Source of the DNA: Acidovorax soli
Lineage (GTDB): Bacteria; Pseudomonadota; Gammaproteobacteria; Burkholderiales; Burkholderiaceae_C
Reading direction: 5' to 3'
Assembly (NCBI RefSeq): GCF_014207955.1
Contig: NZ_JACHLK010000005.1
Location: forward strand, 62,001 to 126,000
DNA: 64,000 nucleotides
Under the pieces are notes generated by a model. It was given only the letters and a program-made list of their open reading frames with translations, searched no databases and was not told the origin of the DNA. The first letter of the stretch is position 1, and each line of letters opens with the position of its first letter. The translations under genes were made by a program, and so were the position numbers. Positions 10,101 to 17,069 of this stretch are shown one piece after another.

Positions 10101-13100
10101 CTGGGCACCGTGTGCAGCGGCAAGAGCGACAGCCGCGGCCTGCTGCTGTGCGAGTCCAAGCTCGACGAGGCCGGCGAGGTGGAACTCGTGGCCATTGCCA
10201 GTGACCGCGACGGCAACACCAGCGAGGCCGCGTCCTCGGTCTGGGTCACGCGCCAGGGCGAACTCTGGTTTGGCGGCGAGGACCACGACCGCATCGACCT
10301 GCTGCCCGAGAAGAAGAGCTACCAGCCGGGCGACACCGCCAAGTTCCAGGTGCGCATGCCCTTCCGCTTCGCCACCGCCCTGGTGGCGGTGGAGCGCGAA
10401 GGCATCATCGACACGCGTGTGGTGCAGCTCAACGGCCAGGACCCGACCATCGAGCTCAAGATCGAGGACGGCTGGGGCCCCAACGTCTACGTGAGCGTAC
10501 TGGCCCTGCGCGGCCGCCTGCGCGACGTGCCCTGGTACAGCTTCTTCACCTGGGGCTTCAAGTCGCCGCGCGAGTGGTGGAACTCGTTCTGGTACGAGGG
10601 CAAGGAATACCAGGCCCCCACGGCCCTGGTCGACCTGTCCAAGCCCGCCTTCCGCCTGGGCCTGGCCGAGATCCGCGTGGGCACCAAGGCCCACCAGATC
10701 GACGTGAAGGTCGTGGCCGACAAGGAAAGCTATGCCGTGCGCGGCAAGGCGCAGGTCACCATCACCGCCACCCTGCCCAATGGCAAACCCGCGGCCAATG
10801 CCGAGGTGGCCCTGGCCGCCGTGGACCAGGCCCTCCTGGAGCTGATGCCCAACACCAGCTGGAACCTGCTCGAATCCATGCTGCAGCGGCGCAGCTGGGG
10901 CGTGCAGACCTCCACCGCGCAGATGGAGATCATCGGCCGGCGCCACTACGGCAAGAAGGCCGTGCCCGCGGGCGGCGGCGGCGGCCGTGCGCAGACGCGC
11001 GAGCTGCTCGAGACCCTGCTCTTGTGGGAGCCCGCGCTCAAGCTCGACGCCAATGGCCAGGCCAAGGTGACGGTGCCGCTCAACGACGCGCTCACCACCT
11101 TCAAGATCGTGGCCGTGGCCGATGCCTCGGTGGGCCTGTTCGGCACCGGCAGCACCAGCATCCGCGCCACGCAGGACCTGCAGATCATCAGCGGCCTGCC
11201 GCCGCTGGTGCGCGAGGACGACCAGTTCCGCGCCCAGCTCACGCTGCGCAACACCACCAAGGCGGCCATGAAGGTCGAAGTGGCACCGCGCGCCACGCTG
11301 CTCGACCTCAAGCCCCAGACCATCGACATCCCCGCGGGCGAGTCGCGCGAGGTGGCCTGGAACGTGACGGCCCCGGCCCAGCTGGCGCAGACGCGTGCCG
11401 AGGCCATCCTCTGGGAGATCGAGGCCAAGGACACGGTGAGCGGCGCGCGCGATGCACTCAAGGCGCGCCAGCGCATCATCCCGGCGATTCCGCTCACGGT
11501 GCAGCAGGCCACACTGGTGCAGGTGGACGGTAGCTTCAACCTGGACGTGAACCCGCCGGCCGATGCGCTGCCCGGCCGCGGCGGCCTCAAGATGTCGCTG
11601 CAGCCCAAGCTGGCCGAAGGCCTGCCCGGTGTGCGCGACTGGTGGGCCAACTACCCCTTCATCTGCCTGGAGCAGAAGACCAGTAAGTCCGTGGGCCTGC
11701 GCGACGGCAAGCTCTGGCAGACCGTGCTGGCCCAACTGCCCACCTACCTGGACAGCGATGGCCTGGCCAACTACTTCCCGCCGCGCGACGGCGACGCCAA
11801 CCGCGGCAGCGACACGCTCACGGCCTACCTGCTCGCGGCCACGCACGAAGCCAGCAGCATCGACCCGGCCTTCTCTCTGCCTGACGAAGCGCGCGCGCCC
11901 ATGGAGCGCGGCCTCATCGCCTTCGTCGAGGGCCGCATCCAGCGCGAGTTCTGGAGCCCGCGCAAGGATCTGGACATGCGCAAGCTCGCCGCCATCGAGG
12001 CCCTGTCGCGCTACGGCAAGGCCCAGGGCCGCATGCTCAGCAGCATCACCGTGGCGCCCAACCAGTGGCCCACGCACTCGGTGATCGATTGGGTCAATGT
12101 GCTGCGCCGCGTGGCCGACGTGCCCGAGCGTGACAAGCGCCTGGCCGAGGCCATGCAGATCCTGCGCAGCCGCCTGTCCTTCCAGGGCACCAAGGCCATC
12201 TTCAGCACCGAGCAGGACGACTACTGGTGGTGGCTGATGCAGAACGGCGACGTGAACACAGCGCGCCTGATGCTGGCCGTGATGGACGACCCCAGCTGGA
12301 AGGACGACATGGGTCGCCTGGCCAACGGCTTCATCAGCCGCCAGCAGGCCGGCGCATGGCACACCACCACGGCCAACCTCTGGGGCGGCCTGGCGCTGGA
12401 GAAGTTCTCGGCCAAGTTCGAGGCCACACCAGTCGCGGGCAGCACCAAGGCCACCATGGGCGCCAATAGCGCCAGCGTGGACTGGAGCAAGGTCGAGCGC
12501 ATCAAGACCAGCGATGCCACGGGCGCAGCGCACCAGACCACCTGGTTCGGCGCCCCGGCCGCACCGGGCAACCTGCGCAACAGCGGCATGTTCCTGCCCT
12601 GGGCGGCTGCGGGCGGCAAGGAGAACCTGTCCGTGGCCCACCAGGGCACGGGCAAGCCCTGGCTCACGCTGCAATCGGTGGCTGCCATCCAGCTGAAAGC
12701 GCCGTTCGCGGCCGGCTATGCCATCAAGAAGACCATCACCCCCGTGGAGCAGGCCAACAAGTCGCTGCCCGCAGGCCAGTACACGCGCGGTGACGTGCTG
12801 CGCGTGACGCTGGAGGTCAACGCCAGTGCCGACATGACCTGGGTCGCCATCACCGACCCGGTGCCCGGCGGCGCCACCATCCTGGGCAGCGGCCTGGGCC
12901 GCGACTCCGAGATCGCCACCCAGGGCGAGAAGCGCAGCGGCAGCGGCTGGCCGGCGTTCGAGGAGCGCAGCTTCGAGTCCTTCCGCAGCTACTACCACTA
13001 CCTGCCCAAGGGCACGGTGAAGATGGAGTACACCGTGCGCCTGAACAACGTGGGCGACTTCGCGCTGCCGCCGAGCCGCGTGGAGGCCATGTACGCGCCC

Positions 13101-13154
13101 GAGATGTTCGGCGAGATCCCCAACGCCCGCATCAAGGTCGAGGCCGCCAAGTGA
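7167..13154 (+). CDS. Thioester-containing bacterial alpha-2-macroglobulin
   Basis: A 1995-residue exported protein of the bacterial A2M family, which is thought to trap foreign proteases in the periplasm. The GTG start at 7167 follows GGAGG at 7154-7158. A cleavable signal peptide ends in SAHA before LQITSLSP. There is no lipobox cysteine, unlike the lipoprotein YfhM of E. coli. The N-terminal half is beta-rich macroglobulin repeats. The bait and Ig-like region contains LNYVAGGG-type and Gly-rich linkers, for example near GGGGGRAQT. The thioester CLEQ is intact at residues 1500-1503 in YPFICLEQKT, followed by the alpha-helical thioester domain and a C-terminal receptor-like domain. It is longer than YfhM (about 1650 residues). 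The PBP1C gene lies three small genes downstream, matching the widespread A2M-pbpC pairing. Confidence 0.94.
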   Translation: MKAKNWMFAAGLSLATLGAMESAHALQITSLSPQGEVARVRQVVAKFDAAAVNFGDPKAPPPLTLSCSDAAATKGNGRWTSEKEWVFDFENDLPPGVRCTATAKAGFKSASGTALTGTTSFQFNTGGPFVQNMRPGTYQEIDEEQVFVLQLNGPATLDSIKANTWCALEGVGEKVPVRLIEGSQRDEILKSQGLDKRAAQQPLQFATLACNRRLTSGSRMQFVFGKGVATPSGVANAVEKRFAYKVREPFSAEFNCERENAQAACLPIRPMSLSFNAPLARKLAAGIRLKSGKETIKPQLEGGADEDKNPDSVVTSLQFAAPLAENTQFTIELPKDFKDASGRTLRNADSFPLKVATGGRPPLAKFAAAPFGIVERFAEGPEGPALLPVTLRNVEAALKVQGLQAGTGTPAAPAGKVSTLRPTSDSDIIAWFRKVKRYDNYNVDRKDARRDSKVPLPKVLDNERDYVQSRMVSLLGGQNGVKTLELPKPANNDPRPFEVVGIPLAPGFHVVEIASQLLGASLLDERHGNARTMYVRTSALVTNLGVHFKLGRENAAAWVTTLDKGQPVANATVRVSDCSGRELATGTTNAQGVANLEGLSPEPEACGEEGERSYFVSARSKGADGVEDMAFTWTDWQRGIEPWRFNVPTSSEPNPNERAHTIFDRTLFRAGETVSMKHLLRTETRKGFDIPESRPTTLVITHTGSGQQYTQPLAWRSTATGGFSAQSSFAVPPAAKLGMYSVELRNAGDSERSFSSGMFRVEEFRLPVLEGRIAPADKKALVRVRSVPTDVQINYVAGGGAANLPVRVSAMVRSKSLQFNDFDAFSFNPPRKRGQGGSGNSDDEEAASSQDSRVIADKLAVTLDRNGAGKVTIDNVPQVRQPQDLVMEATYADPNGEVQTLRSTLTVWPAGVVAGIKTEGWVSAQQKIRFQALALQHNGSIAADVPLQVKAVARITTTTRKRMVGGFYSYDNQTETKDLGTVCSGKSDSRGLLLCESKLDEAGEVELVAIASDRDGNTSEAASSVWVTRQGELWFGGEDHDRIDLLPEKKSYQPGDTAKFQVRMPFRFATALVAVEREGIIDTRVVQLNGQDPTIELKIEDGWGPNVYVSVLALRGRLRDVPWYSFFTWGFKSPREWWNSFWYEGKEYQAPTALVDLSKPAFRLGLAEIRVGTKAHQIDVKVVADKESYAVRGKAQVTITATLPNGKPAANAEVALAAVDQALLELMPNTSWNLLESMLQRRSWGVQTSTAQMEIIGRRHYGKKAVPAGGGGGRAQTRELLETLLLWEPALKLDANGQAKVTVPLNDALTTFKIVAVADASVGLFGTGSTSIRATQDLQIISGLPPLVREDDQFRAQLTLRNTTKAAMKVEVAPRATLLDLKPQTIDIPAGESREVAWNVTAPAQLAQTRAEAILWEIEAKDTVSGARDALKARQRIIPAIPLTVQQATLVQVDGSFNLDVNPPADALPGRGGLKMSLQPKLAEGLPGVRDWWANYPFICLEQKTSKSVGLRDGKLWQTVLAQLPTYLDSDGLANYFPPRDGDANRGSDTLTAYLLAATHEASSIDPAFSLPDEARAPMERGLIAFVEGRIQREFWSPRKDLDMRKLAAIEALSRYGKAQGRMLSSITVAPNQWPTHSVIDWVNVLRRVADVPERDKRLAEAMQILRSRLSFQGTKAIFSTEQDDYWWWLMQNGDVNTARLMLAVMDDPSWKDDMGRLANGFISRQQAGAWHTTTANLWGGLALEKFSAKFEATPVAGSTKATMGANSASVDWSKVERIKTSDATGAAHQTTWFGAPAAPGNLRNSGMFLPWAAAGGKENLSVAHQGTGKPWLTLQSVAAIQLKAPFAAGYAIKKTITPVEQANKSLPAGQYTRGDVLRVTLEVNASADMTWVAITDPVPGGATILGSGLGRDSEIATQGEKRSGSGWPAFEERSFESFRSYYHYLPKGTVKMEYTVRLNNVGDFALPPSRVEAMYAPEMFGEIPNARIKVEAAK

Positions 13155-13191
13155 CAGCGCGCACCGCAGTGAGCCCCCGGAGGCGCCGGCC

Positions 13192-13560
13192 ATGAATGCC
13201 AGCGTCTTCGTGGAGCTGCGGTTCTGGCTGCTGGTGATCTTCTCGCTGGTGCTGCCTGCGGGCATCTATGCGGCACTGCTGCGCATCCGCGCCATCTCGC
13301 GCAAGGCGGTGCTGTGCTTCGGCATCGCGCTGGTGCTGATTGCCGGGGTCGACGTCTACCTGCTGCAGAGCATGGCGGCGCTGGCGCGGCAGACGCTCTC
13401 GGCGGCCGATGACGCGGTGTTCGCCTCCGAGGTGTCGATCGCGCTCTACGTGCTGCCGGCGGTCTTTGGCGGCATCGGTGTCAACCTCATCTCGCATGTG
13501 CTGCTGCACCACCTGACCCAGGCCGAGAGGCGCTTCGAGCGGGAGCATCCCGGTGAGTGA
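13192..13560 (+). CDS. Small three-helix membrane protein, unknown function
   Basis: A 122-residue protein with three clear hydrophobic segments: residues about 8-27 (FWLLVIFSLVLPAGIYAALL), 38-58 (AVLCFGIALVLIAGVDVYLL) and 81-103 (SIALYVLPAVFGGIGVNLIS). It ends in a charged tail, AERRFEREHPGE. I do not recognise the family. It starts 37 bp after the A2M gene, and its last 8 bases overlap the next gene, so it is likely part of the A2M-PBP1C transcript. The long loop between helices 2 and 3 contains several alanines and acidic residues. A role in the same envelope process is inferred from position only. Confidence 0.75.
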   Translation: MNASVFVELRFWLLVIFSLVLPAGIYAALLRIRAISRKAVLCFGIALVLIAGVDVYLLQSMAALARQTLSAADDAVFASEVSIALYVLPAVFGGIGVNLISHVLLHHLTQAERRFEREHPGE

Positions 13561-13948
13561 ACGCCAGGCGAGCAGCGCCATGAGCGGCACAGGCCAGATT
13601 GCGCACCAGCGTGGGCTGCTGATCCTGCTCCTGGGTATGCCCCTGTCTGCCAGTGCCCATGGCGCGGATGTCCTGCCGGTGGTGTATGCACACCTCGGCT
13701 CTGCCGCCGCATGCCTGCTGGCGCTCTGGTGGCTGCCGTTCCTGCGGCGCCACCGTTGGTGGGGGGCTGCCGGGTGTGCAGCGGGGGTGGTGCTGGCCGT
13801 CGGGTCCACCATGGACCTGCCTTTCCAGGCCCACAAGGGGCTGATCCTGGTTGCCGCGGCGTTCAGCCCCTTCATCGGGGGCATGGGCGTGGTGGGTCTG
13901 CGTCTTGCCTGGACGCGGCGGATGCGCGCAGGCGGGCCCCCCTCCTGA
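13553..13948 (+). CDS. Small membrane protein with signal-like N-terminus
   Basis: A 131-residue protein, unrecognised. The GTG start at 13553 overlaps the stop of the preceding gene in the arrangement GTGAGTGA, which suggests translational coupling; ATG 13580 is an alternative start. The sequence has a hydrophobic signal-like segment (LLILLLGMPLSASAHG). Three further hydrophobic stretches follow: VYAHLGSAAACLLALWWL, AAGCAAGVVLAVGSTM and ILVAAAFSPFIGGMGVVGL. A basic C-terminus (RLAWTRRMR) follows the positive-inside rule. It lies between the A2M and pbpC genes. Function cannot be assigned; a CopD-like or other small inner-membrane protein is possible but not supported by a motif. Confidence 0.65.
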   Translation: MSERQASSAMSGTGQIAHQRGLLILLLGMPLSASAHGADVLPVVYAHLGSAAACLLALWWLPFLRRHRWWGAAGCAAGVVLAVGSTMDLPFQAHKGLILVAAAFSPFIGGMGVVGLRLAWTRRMRAGGPPS

Positions 13949-13998
13949 GCCCTGCGTCCCGTACGTCTGCCCGACCGCCCCAAAAACGACTTCCATCC

Positions 13999-14631
13999 AT
14001 GCGCCGCCAGTACCTGTCCCCCACCTCGTCCGTCTCCGGTTCCGGTGAACTCGGTGGCCCCGCCTATTTGCCCAGGGGCCAGGCGCACCCTGGCTGCGCG
14101 CATTGCGATGCGCCGTTGCGGCCCTTCCTGAGGCTCGAACTTCCCAAGAGCGCGCAGGCCCCGGCCCAGGTGCTGTCGGTGCTGATGTGCGCCGGGCACA
14201 ACGAGATCCCGTGCTTCGAGCCTTGGCGCCAACTGCCCCCTGCGTACTGGGACCAGGCCGAAGGCCATTGGCGTGCCTACCTGGTCGAGGCCGGCACGGG
14301 CCACGAGAGCGAGGGGCCTGCCTGCTTGCAGCGCCAGCCGATGGCATGGACGGCCGAACCCGCAGCCGATGCAGACGGCTGCATCGCGGTGGGCGGCGAG
14401 CCGCAATGGCTGCAGGACCCCGAGGCATTCACCTGTGCCTGTGGCGCGCCCATGCATTTCGTGGCCCAGGTCAGCGACTCCTACCGCTTTGCGCAGACCC
14501 CCGAGGCGCCCGAGCAGCCCGATGGCCCGTACGCAGACGGCTATGTGCTGTTCCTGGGCAACGAGGTGTACATCTTCGCGTGCAGCGCACGCTGCGATCC
14601 GCGGGCGGTGTGGATCACCGTCCAGAATTGA
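13999..14631 (+). CDS. Cysteine-motif soluble protein, possibly DUF1963-like
   Basis: A 210-residue protein with no signal peptide or membrane segment. Three cysteine clusters suggest structural metal binding: CAHCD near residue 34, CACG in the second half and CSARC near the C-terminus. The stretch AVGGEPQWLQDPEAF followed by CACGAPMHFVAQ resembles the YwqG/DUF1963 pattern, in which a Gly-Gly-x-Pro-x-Trp-Leu/Ile-Gln segment precedes a beta-rich core. That is a resemblance only. ATG 13999 is the first plausible start after the preceding gene. The stop lies 8 bases before the pbpC start, so the two are almost certainly co-transcribed. It is predicted to be cytoplasmic. Confidence 0.7.
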   Translation: MRRQYLSPTSSVSGSGELGGPAYLPRGQAHPGCAHCDAPLRPFLRLELPKSAQAPAQVLSVLMCAGHNEIPCFEPWRQLPPAYWDQAEGHWRAYLVEAGTGHESEGPACLQRQPMAWTAEPAADADGCIAVGGEPQWLQDPEAFTCACGAPMHFVAQVSDSYRFAQTPEAPEQPDGPYADGYVLFLGNEVYIFACSARCDPRAVWITVQN

Positions 14632-14639
14632 GGCGGGCC

Positions 14640-16964
14640 ATGCTGTTGTTGGGACGCCGCCTGGCGTGGACCGCTGGCGCCTTGCTGGCCGCAGGCCTGG
14701 GGGCGGGCATGCCGCAGCGGGCGCATGCCCTGCCCACCTACGCCGAGGTGCGCCAGGACTTCCGGCCCTCCGACACCCTCATCCTCTCGCGCGAGGGCGA
14801 GGTGGTGCAGCGCCTGCGCACCGATGCCACGGTGCGCCGCGGCCAGTGGGTGGCGCTGGCCGACGTCTCGCCCGCGCTGCGTGCGGCCCTGGTGCTCAGC
14901 GAGGACAAGCGCTTCTACGAACACAGCGGCGTGGACTGGCGCGCCGCCTCGGCCGCGGCCTGGGGCAACCTGTGGAACCAGCGCACGCGCGGTGCGAGCA
15001 CCATCACCATGCAGCTGGCCGGCCTGCTCGACGGCGACTGGCGCCAGGGCCCCGGGGGGCGCAGCGTGGTGCAAAAGCTCGGCCAGACCGTGGCCGCCCA
15101 GGTGCTGGACCGGCGCTGGCGCAAGGACCAGGTGCTGGAGGCGTATCTCAACCTGGTGCCGTTCCGCAGCGAGCTGGTGGGCATCGACGCGCTGAGCCGC
15201 ACGCTGTTCGGCAAGGCCGCCCACGGCCTGGACGACCGCGAGGCCGCCGTGGCCGCCGCGCTGGTGCGCGCGCCCAATGCCCGGCCGGCGCTGGTGTCGC
15301 AGCGCGCCTGTGGCGTGCTGCGCGAGCTGCAGCAGCGCCCCGGCCAGGCCGCGGCGCGTGTGGACTGCGATGCGCTGGACCTGTTCGTCACCGCGGCCCT
15401 GCAGCGCCGGGCCTTCGACGCCAGCGAAGGCATCGCCCCGCACTTCGCGCGCTACCTGCTGCGCCAGCAGCAGGCCGTGCCGGGCGCGGCGCCCGTGCCC
15501 GAACAGGTGGCCAGCACCTTGCGCGCGCCCTTACAGCGTTTTGCCGTGCAGACCCTGGGCCAGCACCTGCGCGAGCTGCAGGGCCGCAATGTCGAGGACG
15601 GCGCCGTGCTGGTGCTCGACAACGCCACGGGCGCCGTGCTCGCCTGGGTGGGCTCCTCGGGCCAGCTCAGCCAGGCCGGCGAGGTCGATGGCGTGCTCGC
15701 GCTGCGCCAGCCGGGCTCCACGCTCAAGCCCTTCCTGTATGCCCAGGCGATTGCCGAGCGGCGCCTGACCGCCGCATCGCTGGTGGACGATTCGCCCGCG
15801 CACATCGCCACGGCCGGCGGCCTCTACATCCCGCAGAACTACGACCGCCAGTTCAAGGGCTGGGTCTCGGCACGCACCGCGCTGGCGGCCTCGCTCAATG
15901 TGCCGGCCGTGCGCACCCTGGTCATGGTCACGCCCGATGCCTTCCACCGCCAGCTCGGTGCTCTGGGCCTGCCGCTGCGCGAAAGCGGCGATTACTTTGG
16001 CTACAGCCTGGCCCTGGGCAGCCCCGAGGTGCCGCTCTTGCACCTGACCAATGCCTTCCGCAGCCTGGCCAACGGCGGCAACCGCGGTCCGGTGCGCCTG
16101 TGGCCGGGCCAGCCGGGGACGGCGCCGGTGCGGGCTATCGATGCCGGTGCGGCCTTCATCGTGGGCGACATCCTGTCCGACGGCAATGCGCGCTCGCGCA
16201 CCTTCGGCACCGACAGCGTGCTCGCCACGCGCTTCTGGTCGGCTGTGAAGACCGGCACCAGCAAGGACATGCGCGACAACTGGGCGGTGGGCTGGTCCGA
16301 GCGCTACACCGTGGGCGTGTGGGTGGGCAACGCCAGCGGCGCGGCCATGCACGACGTGAGCGGCACCAGCGGCGCGGCGCCCATCTGGGCCGCGGTGATG
16401 GGCTTTTTGCATGCGCGCGAGCCTAGCCGGGCCCCCGCAGCCCCCAAGGGCCTGGTGCGCCAGGCCGTGCAGTTTGGCGCCTTGCCGGCGGCGCAGGAAG
16501 GGGTGGCGCCATCGCTGCCGCTGGAAGCGGCGCGCGAAGAGTGGTTCGTGCCCGGCACCCAGCAGGCCCGCTTTGCCATCGACGCGGGACCGCCCGGCGA
16601 ATCCGTGGCCATCCCGCGTGGCGCCAGGCCCTCCCGTGCCGCAGCGAAGGCGGCGGATGCGGCCGACGAGCAGCCCCTGGCGCGCATCCTGGCCCCGGTG
16701 CCAGGCACCATCATCGCGCTCGACCCCGACATTCCGCCCGAGCGCCAGCGCCTGCAGTTCGTAGCCAGCGGCGGGCGCGACCTGCGCTGGCGCATCGACG
16801 GGCGCGAACAGGGCCGCGGCACGCGCGCGGCCTGGCTGCCCTGGCCTGGGCGGCACCAGCTGGAGCTGGTGGACGGGCGCGGCAAGGTGCACGACACGCT
16901 GCAGTTCGAAGTGCGGGGCGCGGGCGTGCGGGCGGCTGGCGCCAGCCCGCCAGCGCGCCGATAA
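14640..16964 (+). CDS. pbpC: Penicillin-binding protein 1C
   Basis: A 774-residue bifunctional peptidoglycan synthase, or a sensor-like relative. The N-terminal signal anchor is followed by a GT51 glycosyltransferase with SEDKRFYEHSGVDW (catalytic Glu 88) and GASTITMQLAGLL. The transpeptidase has SxxK (STLK, Ser 360 to Lys 363), SxN (SLN at 418-420) and KTG (KTGTS at 537). The C-terminal domain of about 90 residues (LARILAPVPGTIIALDPDIP) matches the extra domain found on PBP1C proteins. All catalytic motifs are intact. The gene closes a cluster that starts with the thioester A2M, the pairing known from E. coli yfhM-pbpC. The usual inference is that PBP1C repairs wall damage at sites where A2M traps proteases. 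Confidence 0.96.
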   Translation: MLLLGRRLAWTAGALLAAGLGAGMPQRAHALPTYAEVRQDFRPSDTLILSREGEVVQRLRTDATVRRGQWVALADVSPALRAALVLSEDKRFYEHSGVDWRAASAAAWGNLWNQRTRGASTITMQLAGLLDGDWRQGPGGRSVVQKLGQTVAAQVLDRRWRKDQVLEAYLNLVPFRSELVGIDALSRTLFGKAAHGLDDREAAVAAALVRAPNARPALVSQRACGVLRELQQRPGQAAARVDCDALDLFVTAALQRRAFDASEGIAPHFARYLLRQQQAVPGAAPVPEQVASTLRAPLQRFAVQTLGQHLRELQGRNVEDGAVLVLDNATGAVLAWVGSSGQLSQAGEVDGVLALRQPGSTLKPFLYAQAIAERRLTAASLVDDSPAHIATAGGLYIPQNYDRQFKGWVSARTALAASLNVPAVRTLVMVTPDAFHRQLGALGLPLRESGDYFGYSLALGSPEVPLLHLTNAFRSLANGGNRGPVRLWPGQPGTAPVRAIDAGAAFIVGDILSDGNARSRTFGTDSVLATRFWSAVKTGTSKDMRDNWAVGWSERYTVGVWVGNASGAAMHDVSGTSGAAPIWAAVMGFLHAREPSRAPAAPKGLVRQAVQFGALPAAQEGVAPSLPLEAAREEWFVPGTQQARFAIDAGPPGESVAIPRGARPSRAAAKAADAADEQPLARILAPVPGTIIALDPDIPPERQRLQFVASGGRDLRWRIDGREQGRGTRAAWLPWPGRHQLELVDGRGKVHDTLQFEVRGAGVRAAGASPPARR

Positions 16965-17069
16965 GCGCCGCGAAAACCCGGCCTTTTCGTGCTATGCCTG
17001 GAATCCAGGCAACGTTACACTGTGTTGCAAATAACCGGGTCTGCATGACGCCTGCCCCGCAACGCACGC

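Noticed and set aside
7134..13265. 2043-codon open frame antisense to the A2M gene
   Set aside because: The sequence is dominated by GH, AQ and LG repeats typical of reversed GC-rich codons; the plus strand has a signal peptide and thioester motif.
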